Below are positions 17,409 through 26,370 of a stretch of DNA of 36,238 nt, piece after piece. Source of the DNA: Lachnospiraceae bacterium. GTDB lineage: Bacteria; Bacillota; Clostridia; Lachnospirales; Lachnospiraceae. Numbering within the stretch: position 1 is the stretch's first letter; each line of letters starts with the position of its first letter. The translations under genes were made by a program, and so were the position numbers. The notes below the pieces were generated by a model that was not told the DNA's origin, did no database searches, and was given only the letters and a program-made list of their open reading frames with translations. Location: the NCBI GenBank assembly GCA_017440045.1, contig JAFSIA010000024.1:1-36238 (forward strand), in the 5' to 3' direction.

Positions 17409-18110
17409 ATGTTAGGAAAGATTAAAGCTTTTTTTATTAAATATCATCACGCTTGGACCTTATTGTATTTTCCTGTGTATATGATGTGGTTTACATGGCT
17501 TGAGAGAACTGTTACAACAGATACATCTTATACAAATATACATGTTTATTTTGATGATTTGATTCCGTTTTGTGAATGGTTTGTTATACCATATGTTTTG
17601 TGGTTTGTTTATATTGTAGTGGTTATGGCATTTGTTTTATTTACTTCCAGAAAGGAATTTTATAAGGCAAGTATTTATATGTTTGCAGGTATGTCTATGT
17701 GCCTTCTTATTTGTACTTTATGGCCAAATGGACAGGATTTGAGAGTTGATGAGTTTGCAAAGGACAATATTCTCACATCTCTTATGGGCTTTATATATAG
17801 TGCAGATACAAATACAAATGTATTTCCAAGCATTCATGTATATAATTCAGTAGGAGCAGTTATTCTTATAAGCAAGAATTATATTTTGAGAAAATACAAT
17901 TGGCTAAAGATATCAGCCACAATATTAAGTATACTTATTATATTATCCACTATGTTCTTAAAACAGCATTCAGTTATAGATGTGCTGGGAGGACTTGCAT
18001 TGGCAACCCTTATGTATATACCGGTTTATGCTGTGAATTGGCCAAGGGTGGCAGCAAGGGTTAGAGAAAAAAGACGCGCAAAGGTTTTAGTAACTGATAA
18101 TAAAAACTAG
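17409..18110 (+). CDS. PAP2 superfamily membrane phosphatase
   Basis: A 233-residue protein with about six membrane segments (near 16-35, 58-80, 87-107, 137-155, 165-183, 195-212). The phosphatase motifs are the SIHV segment at about 139-142 in FPSIHVYNSVG and HSVIDVLGG near 185, matching the conserved Ser-x-His and His-x3-Asp of the PAP2/acid phosphatase fold. The first motif (Lys-x6-Arg-Pro) is not obvious, as in the inositol-phosphotransferase-like branch of this superfamily. GAAGGAG precedes the ATG. It starts a unit that leads 21 bases later into ispF. Likely substrates are lipid phosphates at the membrane, possibly undecaprenyl pyrophosphate, which would suit its isoprenoid-gene neighbour. 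Confidence 0.85.
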   Translation: MLGKIKAFFIKYHHAWTLLYFPVYMMWFTWLERTVTTDTSYTNIHVYFDDLIPFCEWFVIPYVLWFVYIVVVMAFVLFTSRKEFYKASIYMFAGMSMCLLICTLWPNGQDLRVDEFAKDNILTSLMGFIYSADTNTNVFPSIHVYNSVGAVILISKNYILRKYNWLKISATILSILIILSTMFLKQHSVIDVLGGLALATLMYIPVYAVNWPRVAARVREKRRAKVLVTDNKN

Positions 18111-18131
18111 AATAATATAAAGGAGAGAGCT

Positions 18132-18683
18132 ATGAGAATAGGAATGGGTTATGATGTCCACAGACTGGTAGAAGATAGAAAGCTTATTATTGGCGGTGTT
18201 GAAATTCCATATGAGAAGGGCCTGCTCGGTCATTCTGATGCAGATGTGCTCCTTCATGCTATAATGGATGCTCTCTTAGGAGCAGCGGCATTAGGTGATA
18301 TAGGAAAGCATTTTCCGGATACAGATGAAAAATATAAAGGAATTTCAAGTATAAAGCTTTTAGAACATGTGGGAGAGCTTCTTACAAAAGAAGGCTTTAT
18401 TATAGGAAATATTGATTCGACAATAATAGCTCAAAGACCAAAGATGGCACCATATAGAGAACAGATGAGAGAGAATATTGCAAAGGCTCTTGGAATTTCC
18501 ATAAATCAAATTGGTGTGAAAGCTACAACAGAGGAAGGTCTTGGATTTACTGGTTCAGGTGAAGGCATATCATCACAGGCAATTGCACTGCTTGAGACAG
18601 TAGAAAACCATGTATATGATCCAATGATGATGGCAGATGCCACAAAATGCGGCGGATGTAGCGGCTGTCAGAAGCAACAGTAG
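18132..18683 (+). CDS. ispF: 2-C-methyl-D-erythritol 2,4-cyclodiphosphate synthase with a Cys-rich C-terminal tail
   Basis: A 183-residue enzyme of the non-mevalonate isoprenoid pathway, converting CDP-ME 2-phosphate to the cyclodiphosphate with release of CMP. It begins GMGYDVHRL, with zinc ligands Asp8 and His10; the third ligand His is in [12 protein letters not shown]. The conserved [16 protein letters not shown] and [12 protein letters not shown] segments are all present. The usual length is 155-160 residues. Here a 20-25 residue extension ends in [12 protein letters not shown], giving Cys173, Cys176 and Cys179 in a CxxCxxC pattern that the catalytic fold does not need. AAAGGAGAGAG precedes the ATG. 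It lies directly upstream of cysE and cysS. Confidence 0.95.
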   Translation: MRIGMGYDVHRLVEDRKLIIGGVEIPYEKGLLGHSDADVLLHAIMDALLGAAALGDIGKHFPDTDEKYKGISSIKLLEHVGELLTKEGFIIGNIDSTIIAQRPKMAPYREQMRENIAKALGISINQIGVKATTEEGLGFTGSGEGISSQAIALLETVENHVYDPMMMADATKCGGCSGCQKQQ

Positions 18684-18715
18684 CTAATTTAGATTGTAAA
18701 TCATTTGGAGGTAAT

Positions 18716-19342
18716 ATGGGCTTTATTAAATATTTTAAGGAAGAAGCAGCTATTATAAAAGAGAGAGACCCGGCTATAAAGAGTAAATGGGAAGTTTTAT
18801 TGTATCCTAGCTTTTGGGCTGTATGGAAGTATAGAAAGGCTCACAAACACTATTTAAAAGGACATTATTTTAGAGCCAGATACATTTCTCAGAAGGCAGC
18901 AAGAAAAACAGGTATAGAGATTCACCCAGGTGCGCAGATTGGAAAAGGTTTTTTCATTGACCATGGACATGGAGTAATAATTGGAGAGACCACTATTATT
19001 GGTGATAATGTAACCTTGTATCAGGGAGTAACTCTTGGCGGAACAGGAAAAGAAAGCGGAAAGAGACATCCTACCATTGAGGACAATGTTATGATATCAG
19101 CAGGTGCAAAGATTCTTGGTTCGTTTACCATTGGAGAGAATAGTAAAATAGGTGCCGGAAGTGTTGTTTTAAATGAGGTACCACCTAACTCGACAGTAGT
19201 AGGTGTTCCCGGAAGAGTTGTTAAGCAGGATAATGTTAAGATTCCAAGAAATGATTTGGATCAGGTACATCTTCCAGACCCTGTAAAGAATGAATTTGAA
19301 GATATCAGGAGAGAAATTGAAGAGCTTAAAAATAAGCTGTAA
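18716..19342 (+). CDS. cysE: serine O-acetyltransferase
   Basis: A 208-residue enzyme of cysteine synthesis, acetylating serine with acetyl-CoA. Residues 1-60 are the helical N-terminal part (short form), and residues 65-175 the left-handed beta-helix of hexapeptide repeats: [55 protein letters not shown] and VVGVPGRVV. The catalytic His in FIDHGHG is present. The C-terminus is a short helix without the long tail that binds CysK in some enzymes. GGAGGT precedes the ATG. It is followed 11 bases later by cysS, coupling cysteine supply to tRNA-Cys charging. Confidence 0.96.
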   Translation: MGFIKYFKEEAAIIKERDPAIKSKWEVLLYPSFWAVWKYRKAHKHYLKGHYFRARYISQKAARKTGIEIHPGAQIGKGFFIDHGHGVIIGETTIIGDNVTLYQGVTLGGTGKESGKRHPTIEDNVMISAGAKILGSFTIGENSKIGAGSVVLNEVPPNSTVVGVPGRVVKQDNVKIPRNDLDQVHLPDPVKNEFEDIRREIEELKNKL

Positions 19343-19353
19343 GGAGTAACGTA

Positions 19354-20793
19354 ATGGAGAATAGAGTAAAGATATTTAATACATTAACAAGAAAGGTGGA
19401 AACTGTAATTCCTAATGAAGATGGCAAGATTGCTATGTACACATGTGGTCCTACAGTTTACCATTTTGCACATATTGGTAACCTTAGAAGTTACATTATG
19501 GAGGACGTTCTTGAGAAAACTTTAAGATACGCAGGATATGATGTTAAGCGTGTTATGAATATTACAGATGTTGGTCATCTTTCAAGTGATGCAGATACAG
19601 GCGAAGACAAAATGCTTAAGGGTGCAAAGCGTGAGAACAAAACGGTTATGGAGATAGCTAAGTTCTATACAGATGCATTCTTTAGTGATTGTTCTAAGCT
19701 AAATATTAAGACTCCGGATGTGGTTGAGCCGGCTACAAATTGTATTGGTGAGTTCATCCATATGGTAGAGACATTACTTGAGAAGGGCTATGCTTATATA
19801 GCAGGCGAAAATGTATATTTTGATACATCTAAGCTTAAGGACTACTATGTATTCTCATCTCAGAGCGAGAAGGAGCTTATGGTAGGCGTTCGTGATGACG
19901 TTGAGGAAGATGAAAATAAGAAGAATAAGAGCGATTTCGTTCTATGGTTTACTAAATCTAAATTTGACAATCAGGAGCTTAAGTGGGATAGTCCATGGGG
20001 TGTTGGTTACCCGGGCTGGCATATAGAGTGCTCAGGTATATCTATTAAGCACCTTGGTGAATATATGGACATTCACTGTGGTGGTGTTGATAATATCTTC
20101 CCTCACCATACAAATGAGATTGCTCAGAGTGAGGCGTATCTTGGACATAAGTGGTGTAATTATTGGTTCCATGTACATCATTTAAATGATAAGTCTGGAA
20201 AGATGAGTAAGTCAAAGGGTGAGTTTTTGACAGTATCACTACTTGAGGAAAAAGGTTACAACCCTCTTGTATACAGAATGTTCTGTCTCCAGTCACATTA
20301 TCGTAAGCCATTGGAATTCTCTTATGATGTTATGGATAATGTTGCGGCTGCATATGGAAAGCTTGTTAAGAGAATTTCATCACTTAAGGATGATGGACAG
20401 GTGGATGAGGCAGCATTTAAGGTATGGAGAGATAAATTTGAGGATGCAGTTATAAATGATATGAATACGTCTATGGGTATCACAATTGTTTATGACATGC
20501 TTAAGTCAGATTTGAATGATAAGACAAAGCGTGCTCTTGTCGAGAGCTATGATTATGTACTTTCTCTTGATTTGCTTAAGGCAGCAGCGCAGTGTACAGA
20601 TGGTGCAGAGAGTAATGAGAATAGCGGAGTTGACAAAGAGTTTGAGCAGTATATTCTTTCGATGATAGAAGAGAGAAAGGCTGCTAAAAAGGAGAAAAAT
20701 TTTGCTAGAGCTGATGAAATCAGAAACGAGCTTTTAGAGAAGGGTGTTGCCCTTGAAGATACACGTGAGGGTGTAAAATGGAAAATAGTATAG
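19354..20793 (+). CDS. cysS: cysteinyl-tRNA synthetase
   Basis: A 479-residue class I synthetase for tRNA-Cys. The zinc-site start YTCGPTVYHF is followed by HIGN at 40-43; other zinc ligands are in WHIECSGIS and the HHTNE segment. KMSKS is at 283-287, followed by a helical DALR region and a C-terminal FARADEIRNELLEKGV segment with GVKWK at the end. Residues 190-200 (EEDENKKNK) form a charged insertion within the usual range. AAGGAGT precedes the ATG, and the end overlaps mrnC by 16 bases. The order cysE-cysS-mrnC-rlmB is conserved in Firmicutes. Confidence 0.97.
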   Translation: MENRVKIFNTLTRKVETVIPNEDGKIAMYTCGPTVYHFAHIGNLRSYIMEDVLEKTLRYAGYDVKRVMNITDVGHLSSDADTGEDKMLKGAKRENKTVMEIAKFYTDAFFSDCSKLNIKTPDVVEPATNCIGEFIHMVETLLEKGYAYIAGENVYFDTSKLKDYYVFSSQSEKELMVGVRDDVEEDENKKNKSDFVLWFTKSKFDNQELKWDSPWGVGYPGWHIECSGISIKHLGEYMDIHCGGVDNIFPHHTNEIAQSEAYLGHKWCNYWFHVHHLNDKSGKMSKSKGEFLTVSLLEEKGYNPLVYRMFCLQSHYRKPLEFSYDVMDNVAAAYGKLVKRISSLKDDGQVDEAAFKVWRDKFEDAVINDMNTSMGITIVYDMLKSDLNDKTKRALVESYDYVLSLDLLKAAAQCTDGAESNENSGVDKEFEQYILSMIEERKAAKKEKNFARADEIRNELLEKGVALEDTREGVKWKIV

Positions 20794-21236
20794 AATTATA
20801 CAATTTTATATTAAAAGAATTGTCAGCAGGTGGAAGAGAGTGTGAAAAGCAGGATATTTGCTCATACTCTCCGCTTACCTTGGCATATATTGGTGATGGT
20901 GTATATGAACTGGTGATTCGCTCTATGATTGTAACAGAGGGAAATGCACCGGTGAATAAGCTTCACAAAAAGAGTAGTACCCTTGTAAAGGCAGAAACAC
21001 AGTCTAAGATGGTAATGTATCTTATGGATGCAGGAATTTTGTCTGAGGAAGAAACAAGGATACTAAAGAGAGGTAGAAATGCTCAGTCATACACAAAGGC
21101 TAAGAATGCATCGGTTACTGATTACAGATGGGCTACAGGCTTTGAAGCACTTATGGGATATTTGTACTTATCCGGTGAAAGCAGGAGAATGATGGAGCTT
21201 ATATGTATGGGATTAAAGGCTATTGACTTAGATTAG
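20778..21236 (+). CDS. mrnC: Mini-ribonuclease 3
   Basis: A 152-residue homodimeric RNase III catalytic domain without a double-stranded RNA-binding domain; in Bacillus it matures 23S rRNA ends. The signature is SPLTLAYIGDGVYELVIR, with the metal-binding Asp, followed by NKLHKKSSTLVKAETQ and the second catalytic segment TGFEALMGYLYLSGE. Length is normal for MrnC. It begins 16 bases before the cysS stop, so it is translationally coupled, and is followed 24 bases later by rlmB, another 23S rRNA factor. Confidence 0.95.
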   Translation: MENSIELYNFILKELSAGGRECEKQDICSYSPLTLAYIGDGVYELVIRSMIVTEGNAPVNKLHKKSSTLVKAETQSKMVMYLMDAGILSEEETRILKRGRNAQSYTKAKNASVTDYRWATGFEALMGYLYLSGESRRMMELICMGLKAIDLD

Positions 21237-21260
21237 TTTGAGTAGATGTAAGGAGAGAAC

Positions 21261-22001
21261 ATGAGATACGAAGAATTTACAATTGAAGGTAGAAATGCAG
21301 TGTTAGAGGCATTTCGTTCAGGTAAAACAATAGACAAGCTGTTTGTTCTTGACGGATGTCATGATGGTCCGGTAAATACCATTACAAGAGAAGCAAGAAA
21401 AGGTGATACAATCATTAATTATGTATCAAAGGAGCGACTTGATTCTATGTCAAAAACAGGCAAGCATCAAGGCGTTATAGCATATGCTGCAGCTTACTCT
21501 TATGCTGAGGTAAGTGATATATTAGATGCAGCTAAGGCAAAGGACGAGCCACCATTTATATTTATTTTGGACAATATCGAAGACCCGCATAATCTTGGAG
21601 CTATTATTAGAACTGCAAATCTTGCAGGAGCTCATGGGGTTATAATACCAAAGAGACACGCAGTGGGGCTGACAGCCACAGTTGCCAGAACATCAGCAGG
21701 TGCTCTTAACTACACTCCGGTGGCAAAGGTAACTAATATTTCAGCGGCTATTGAAGAATTGAAGAAGGAAGGCTTATGGTTTGTCTGCGCAGATATGGGC
21801 GGAGAGACAATGTATAACCTTGATTTAAAGGGGCCAATAGGATTAGTTATAGGAAATGAGGGTGATGGTGTAAGTCGCCTTGTAAAGGAAAAGTGCGATT
21901 TTGTAGCATCTATACCTATGAAGGGAGATATTGATTCCCTTAATGCATCTGTGGCGGCAGGTGTTCTCGCCTATGAAATTGTGAGACAGAGAATGATGTA
22001 A
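21261..22001 (+). CDS. rlmB: 23S rRNA (guanosine-2'-O-)-methyltransferase RlmB
   Basis: A 246-residue SpoU/TrmH-family methyltransferase acting on G2251 of 23S rRNA. An N-terminal L30e-like substrate-binding domain (1-85, starting EFTIEGRNAVLEAF) precedes the knotted SPOUT domain. Its three motifs are ILDNIEDPHNLGAIIRTA, GLVIGNEGDGVS and IPMKGDIDSLNASVAAGVLA, with the catalytic Arg in the first and the SAM-binding knot in the others. TAAGGAGAG precedes the ATG. It is the end of the cysE-cysS-mrnC-rlmB group, though no terminator separates it from the DUF1846 gene. Confidence 0.96.
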   Translation: MRYEEFTIEGRNAVLEAFRSGKTIDKLFVLDGCHDGPVNTITREARKGDTIINYVSKERLDSMSKTGKHQGVIAYAAAYSYAEVSDILDAAKAKDEPPFIFILDNIEDPHNLGAIIRTANLAGAHGVIIPKRHAVGLTATVARTSAGALNYTPVAKVTNISAAIEELKKEGLWFVCADMGGETMYNLDLKGPIGLVIGNEGDGVSRLVKEKCDFVASIPMKGDIDSLNASVAAGVLAYEIVRQRMM

Positions 22002-22065
22002 TAGTTTAAAGTATTTATAAAGAAGCATAGAAAGGAAAGCATAAAGCTTAGGGATGGTAAGTGAT

Positions 22066-23535
22066 ATGAAGATAGGTTTTGATAACGACAAATACTTAAA
22101 GATGCAATCAGAATACATAAGGGAAAGAATTGGAAAGTTTGGAGATAAATTATATTTGGAATTTGGAGGCAAGCTTTTTGACGATTTTCATGCGTCCAGA
22201 GTATTGCCGGGTTTTCAGCCGGACAGTAAGCTTAAGATGCTTCTTCAGTTGGCAGATCAGGCTGAAGTAATAATAGTAATAGGAGCAGATGCTATTGATA
22301 AAAATAAAAAGCGTGATGATTTGGGTATAACATATGATAAAGATGTTCTTCGTCTCATTGAGGAATATAGAAGTGTTGGCCTTTACGTTGGAAGTGTTGT
22401 AGTTACAAAATATGCAGGACAGTCGTCAGCAGATGCTTTTAAAGAGAAGCTGGAAAAAAAGAATATAAAAGTGTACAAGCACAATGTTATACAAGGATAT
22501 CCGACTAATGTAGCTCATATTATCAGTGATGAGGGATTCGGAAAAAATGAGTATATTGATACTTCAAGACCACTTGTTGTGGTTACGGCACCTGGTCCGG
22601 GTAGTGGAAAGATGGCAACATGCCTTTCACAGTTATACCACGACCATAAGAGAGGTGTGAAAGCAGGCTACGCTAAGTTCGAGACATTCCCTATTTGGAA
22701 TCTTCCGCTTAAGCATCCTGTAAACCTTGCATACGAGGCGGCTACAGCTGACCTTAATGATGTAAATATGATTGACCCATTCCATCTGGAGGCATATGGT
22801 GAGACTACAGTAAATTATAATAGAGATATAGAGATATTCCCTGTTTTAAATGCTGTATTTGATCAGATATATGGTGAGAATATATACAAGTCACCAACAG
22901 ATATGGGTGTAAATATGGTTGGCAACTGTATCTTTGATGATGAAGCTGTAAGTGAAGCATCAAAAATGGAGATAATCAGAAGATACTACAAATCTCTTGT
23001 ACAGATGGCACAGGGTGATAATGTAGAAAATGAGGTCTACAAGATTGAGCTTATAATGAAGCAGGCAAAGATAACTACAGATGATAGAAGGGTTACAGTA
23101 GCAGCTAAGGAGAGAGCAGAGAAAATCGGTGTGCCTACTGCGGCTATAGAGCTATCAAATGGAGAGATTATTACATCGAAAACTACAGATTTGCTTGGTG
23201 CTTCAGCAGCGCTTATATTGAATGCCCTCAAGCATCTTGGTGGCATAGAGCATGATGTACATCTCATATCTCCAAAGGCATTTGAGCCAATTCAAAGCTT
23301 AAAGACAGACTATCTTGGAAGTAAGAATCCTAGACTTCATTCAGATGAGGTGCTTATTGCATTGGCATTGTCAGCACTCGATGATGAAAATGCTAGAAAA
23401 GCTATGGAACAGCTTCCGAAGCTGGAAGGATGTCAGGTTCATACATCAGATATGCTTTCAGAGGTAGATATAAAAACATTTAAGAAGCTTAAGGTTGACC
23501 TTACAAGTGAGCCGGTTAAAAGTAACTTAAGATAA
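22066..23535 (+). CDS. DUF1846 domain-containing protein
   Basis: A 489-residue protein of the DUF1846 family, conserved in Firmicutes and of unsettled function. ATG 22066 gives the family's typical start MKIGFDNDKYLKMQSEYI; an ATG 12 bases earlier (22054) is also possible and neither has a strong ribosome site. Visible features are a P-loop-like VVTAPGPGSGKMATCLSQL near residue 175, KAGYAKFETFPIWNLPLKHP, and a C-terminal alpha/beta region with ELSNGEIITSKTTDLLGA. The P-loop-like segment suggests nucleotide or phosphate binding, which is inference. It sits 17 bases upstream of lepA. Confidence 0.93.
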   Translation: MKIGFDNDKYLKMQSEYIRERIGKFGDKLYLEFGGKLFDDFHASRVLPGFQPDSKLKMLLQLADQAEVIIVIGADAIDKNKKRDDLGITYDKDVLRLIEEYRSVGLYVGSVVVTKYAGQSSADAFKEKLEKKNIKVYKHNVIQGYPTNVAHIISDEGFGKNEYIDTSRPLVVVTAPGPGSGKMATCLSQLYHDHKRGVKAGYAKFETFPIWNLPLKHPVNLAYEAATADLNDVNMIDPFHLEAYGETTVNYNRDIEIFPVLNAVFDQIYGENIYKSPTDMGVNMVGNCIFDDEAVSEASKMEIIRRYYKSLVQMAQGDNVENEVYKIELIMKQAKITTDDRRVTVAAKERAEKIGVPTAAIELSNGEIITSKTTDLLGASAALILNALKHLGGIEHDVHLISPKAFEPIQSLKTDYLGSKNPRLHSDEVLIALALSALDDENARKAMEQLPKLEGCQVHTSDMLSEVDIKTFKKLKVDLTSEPVKSNLR

Positions 23536-23552
23536 GATGGAAGGATTAGACT

Positions 23553-25370
23553 ATGTCAGAAATGAATCAAAAAAATATAAGAAATTTTTGTATAGTTGCC
23601 CATATTGATCACGGTAAGTCAACGTTGGCTGACAGAATTATTGAGATGACAGGCCTGCTTACAAGCAGAGAGATGCAGACGCAGGTTCTTGACAATATGG
23701 ATCTGGAGCGTGAGCGTGGTATAACGATTAAATCCCAGGCAGTTCGTACAGTGTACAAGGCAAAGAATGGTGAGGAATATATCTTTAACCTTATCGATAC
23801 TCCGGGTCACGTAGACTTTAATTATGAGGTTTCAAGAAGTCTTGCTGCCTGTGACGGAGCGATTCTTGTAGTGGATGCTGCCCAAGGTGTGGAGGCACAG
23901 ACACTTGCCAATGTTTTTTTGGCTTTGGACCACGATTTGGATGTAGTACCTGTTATAAATAAGGTGGACCTCCCAAGTGCAGACCCGGATAGAGTGAGAG
24001 ATGAGATTGAGGATGTCATCGGCATTGAGGCTCATGATGCTCCACGTATTTCAGCAAAGACAGGATTAAATGTCGAAGATGTTTTAGAGGCTATAGTAGA
24101 AAAGATTCCGGCACCTACAGGAGACAGTTCGGCTCCGCTTCAGGCGCTTATATTTGATAGCTTATATGACCCATACAAGGGTGTTATTGTATTTTGTCGT
24201 GTGAAGAATGGTACAGTGAAGGTTGGTACTCAGATTCGTATGTGTGCCACAGGTGCCGTTGCCAATGTAGTAGAAGTTGGTTATTTTGGTGCAGGTCAGT
24301 TTATCCCTTGCGATGAACTTAGTGCAGGTATGGTTGGATATATTACAGCAAGTATCAAGAACCTTAAGGATACATCTGTAGGTGATACTATTACTGATAA
24401 TAATCGTCCTTGTGATGAACCATTACCAGGCTATAAGAAGGTAAATCCTATGGTTTACTGTGGAGTTTATCCTGCAAATACAGCAAAATATCCAGACCTT
24501 AGAGATGCCTTAGAGAAACTGCAGTTAAATGATGCAGCTCTTTTCTATGAGCCAGAAACTTCATTGGCGTTAGGTTTTGGATTTAGATGTGGTTTCCTTG
24601 GACTTCTCCACTTGGAGATTATACAGGAAAGACTAGAGAGAGAATACAATCTTGATTTAGTTACGACGGCACCGAGTGTTATCTACAAGGTGTACAAGAC
24701 AGATGGTGAAGTTATAGAGCTTACAAATCCATCAAATCTTCCGGACCCTTCCCTTATTGAGCATATGGAGGAGCCTATCGTATCAGCGGAGATTATGGTT
24801 ACAAGCGAATATATTGGCTCTATAATGGAGCTTTGTCAGGAGCGTAGAGGACGCTATCTTGGAATGGAATATATAGAGGGAACAAGAGCTCTTATAAAGT
24901 ATGAGCTTCCATTAAATGAAATTATTTATGATTTCTTTGATGCGTTAAAATCCCGTTCAAGAGGTTATGCTTCATTTGATTATGAGCTCAAAGGCTATGA
25001 GACATCATCACTTGTTAAGCTGGATATTCTTATTAACAAAGAGGAAGTTGACGCGTTGTCATTTATTGTTCACTCAGAGACAGCTTATGAGCGCGGAAGA
25101 AGAATGTGTGAGAAGCTTAAGGACGAAATTCCTAGACATTTATTCGAGATTCCAATTCAGGCTGCTATCGGAAGCAAAATCATTGCCAGAGAAACAGTTA
25201 AGGCTATGCGAAAGGATGTATTGGCTAAGTGTTATGGTGGTGATATCACACGTAAGAAGAAACTTCTAGAAAAACAGAAGGAAGGAAAGAAGCGTATGCG
25301 TCAGGTTGGTAATGTAGAGATACCACAGCAGGCATTTATGAGTGTATTAAAACTGGATGAAGATAAGTAG
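23553..25370 (+). CDS. lepA: elongation factor 4 (LepA), back-translocating ribosomal GTPase
   Basis: A 605-residue translational GTPase of normal length. G1 is AHIDHGKST at 16-24, followed by the switch I segment [14 protein letters not shown]3 DTPGHVDF, G4 NKVDLP and G5 SAKTG, then domain II, the EF-G-like domains III and V, and the LepA-specific C-terminal domain ([20 protein letters not shown]) that reaches toward the A-site tRNA. A weak AAGGA precedes the ATG. An 83-bp block of its 3' part (25221-25303) is present again at 32746-32828. A terminator follows at once; beyond it the gene-dense core order is lost. Confidence 0.98.
   Translation: MSEMNQKNIRNFCIVAHIDHGKSTLADRIIEMTGLLTSREMQTQVLDNMDLERERGITIKSQAVRTVYKAKNGEEYIFNLIDTPGHVDFNYEVSRSLAACDGAILVVDAAQGVEAQTLANVFLALDHDLDVVPVINKVDLPSADPDRVRDEIEDVIGIEAHDAPRISAKTGLNVEDVLEAIVEKIPAPTGDSSAPLQALIFDSLYDPYKGVIVFCRVKNGTVKVGTQIRMCATGAVANVVEVGYFGAGQFIPCDELSAGMVGYITASIKNLKDTSVGDTITDNNRPCDEPLPGYKKVNPMVYCGVYPANTAKYPDLRDALEKLQLNDAALFYEPETSLALGFGFRCGFLGLLHLEIIQERLEREYNLDLVTTAPSVIYKVYKTDGEVIELTNPSNLPDPSLIEHMEEPIVSAEIMVTSEYIGSIMELCQERRGRYLGMEYIEGTRALIKYELPLNEIIYDFFDALKSRSRGYASFDYELKGYETSSLVKLDILINKEEVDALSFIVHSETAYERGRRMCEKLKDEIPRHLFEIPIQAAIGSKIIARETVKAMRKDVLAKCYGGDITRKKKLLEKQKEGKKRMRQVGNVEIPQQAFMSVLKLDEDK
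25221..25303 (+). repeat. lepA block duplicated downstream (copy 1, inside intact lepA)
   Basis: This 83-bp part of the LepA C-terminal domain matches 32746-32828 with only two differences (25268 A/T and 25301 T/C). Both fall at third codon positions and are synonymous (Leu, Arg). The copies are direct repeats 7525 bp apart. Confidence 0.95.
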
Positions 25371-25376
25371 TATGAG

Positions 25377-25408
25377 GAGACGACATGGATAGATGTCGTC
25401 TCTTTTAT
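25377..25408 (+). terminator. strong terminator after lepA
   Basis: Perfect 10-bp stem GAGACGACAT / ATGTCGTCTC, 6-base loop, then TTTTATT. It lies 6 bases after the lepA stop. Confidence 0.92.
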
Positions 25409-25448
25409 TATGGGTCGTTAAACTGGATGAAATTTTACGTTTATAATA

Positions 25449-25487
25449 TGCAAAAATGTCCCCTTAAATGTCGAAAATGGCACATTG
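25449..25487 (+). repeat. dispersed promoter-proximal repeat, copy 1 (possible LytTR-type regulator site)
   Basis: A perfect 28-bp core (25460-25487, beginning CCCCTTAAATGTCG and ending GGCACATTG) recurs at 34334-34361; with TGCAAAAA upstream the shared block is about 39 bp. It contains the imperfect dyad TGTCGAAAATGGCACA. A GTGAAA/TATAAG pair follows at 25491-25517, so the repeat sits just upstream of a putative promoter, as activator sites do. A truncated AgrA/LytR-type regulator lies 300 bp downstream, hence the LytTR guess. Confidence 0.6.
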
Positions 25488-25553
25488 TAGTGAAAATGTT
25501 TGAAAGAATGGTATAAGTTTTTCCTGTAATAATAATTGAGGAGAAAAAATCAT

Positions 25554-25718
25554 ATGGCAAAAAAAGTGAAAATGATTTCATATTTACATATTATAGTTTT
25601 GATATTGTGTATACTTCTTCAAAATAGAAAGGGGATAATTATAATTGAGTATGTGTATATGGTACAGACCATAATGCTTGCTATAGAAAGAATAAATAAA
25701 AATATTTTAAAGTATTGA
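25554..25718 (+). CDS. small hydrophobic protein, possible AgrB remnant
   Basis: A 54-residue ORF starting at ATG 25554 with TGAGGAG at 25537-25543. It has a basic N-terminus (MAKKVKM), one clear membrane helix (ISYLHIIVLILCILLQ), and a second hydrophobic segment (GIIIIEYVYMVQTIMLAI) ending in a basic tail. Position, between a repeat resembling a LytTR site and a truncated AgrA-like regulator, makes it a candidate C-terminal remnant of an AgrB-type peptide protease or a small membrane peptide. It lacks AgrB catalytic His and Cys residues. No family is recognised; the gene is modestly supported by its ribosome site. Confidence 0.4.
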   Translation: MAKKVKMISYLHIIVLILCILLQNRKGIIIIEYVYMVQTIMLAIERINKNILKY

Positions 25719-25744
25719 AAGAATGTGTAGAAAAATGTTATAAT
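25715..25744 (+). promoter_or_regulatory. promoter before the truncated response regulator
   Basis: TTGAAA at 25715-25720, 18-bp spacer, TATAAT at 25739-25744. The unit now reads through a 29-codon regulator stub into the intact ORF at 25881. Confidence 0.6.
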
Positions 25745-25778
25745 TATTCTTTAACTTTATAGAAAAGGGGGAAGCCCT

Positions 25779-25868
25779 ATGATACATATAGCTATATGTG
25801 ATGATGATAAGAAATATATATCGTTAGCAAAAAGTGTGTATGATTATTTAATAAATTTGTTTAAGTAG
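25779..25868 (+). pseudogene. truncated response regulator (receiver N-terminus, AgrA/LytR type)
   Basis: A 29-codon ORF with a good ribosome site (AGGGGGA) and promoter encodes MIHIAICDDDKKYISLAKSV and stops at TAG after NLFK. The start is that of a receiver domain, with the acidic DDD cluster at residues 8-10 that coordinates metal near the phospho-acceptor. A full AgrA-type protein is about 240 residues and adds the rest of the receiver and a LytTR DNA-binding domain, none of which follow in any frame. It is a deletion remnant rather than a point nonsense mutation, because the downstream sequence is an unrelated gene 12 bases later. Confidence 0.7.
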
Positions 25869-25880
25869 AAATGGAGAAAT

Positions 25881-26324
25881 ATGAAAATAAGAATATATGA
25901 TTGCAAAGAGGTATATAGAGGAATAGATAGAAATTTTCCTAAGTGGGGTAGAGCACCAAGGGATGTTATGGACAAATATTTGAAGTATAATGAATTGATG
26001 GACTTATCAGAAGATGATACTGAAAATTTGAATGAATTTGTTGAAATTTATAAATACTTTTCAAAGATTTGTGTAAATATCGAAATGGTTATTATAAGTG
26101 AACAATATATTGAAAATGATAAATATTGTTATTTGGGAATAGACATTGGTAGTGACTATGATGAATCGGTGTTTTCAGGAACGCAATATCAAAGATACAA
26201 TATTTTAAATGATATGAAACTTATTCAAGATGAAGTTACGGCAAATGCCTTCATAGTCAATGAAAAGTGTAATGAATTGGGTGAAAAGTTACAAAAATAT
26301 TATGTTTATAAATATATCATATAA
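25881..26324 (+). CDS. uncharacterised 147-residue protein, possible immunity protein
   Basis: A soluble, acidic, Tyr/Asp/Glu-rich protein with no signal peptide or membrane helix. ATGGAG ends 5 bases before ATG 25881. N-terminal MKIRIYDCKEVYRGIDRNF is followed by a helix-rich acidic body (LSEDDTENLNEFVEIYKYF), a YLGIDIGSDYDESVF strand region and a C-terminal helix. It is not a family I can name. Size, acidity and an adjacent toxin-like C-terminal fragment fit an immunity protein of a polymorphic toxin system, but that is inference from context. It depends on the promoter of the truncated regulator, and a perfect hairpin follows it. Confidence 0.6.
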   Translation: MKIRIYDCKEVYRGIDRNFPKWGRAPRDVMDKYLKYNELMDLSEDDTENLNEFVEIYKYFSKICVNIEMVIISEQYIENDKYCYLGIDIGSDYDESVFSGTQYQRYNILNDMKLIQDEVTANAFIVNEKCNELGEKLQKYYVYKYII

Positions 26325-26370
26325 GTATTGTTAAAGGTAAATAATTTATTAATCTATGTAACAAACAAGA

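Noticed and set aside
19343..19353. T-box leader before argS or cysS
   Set aside because: The gaps upstream of cysS (11 bp) and argS (overlap) leave no room for a leader; any T-box would be far upstream.
25350..25431. AAACTGGATGAA at the lepA end (25350-25361) repeated at 25420-25431 as a possible att site
   Set aside because: Only 12 bp, AT-rich, with no matching copy at the right side of the accessory region, so chance or local slippage is as likely.
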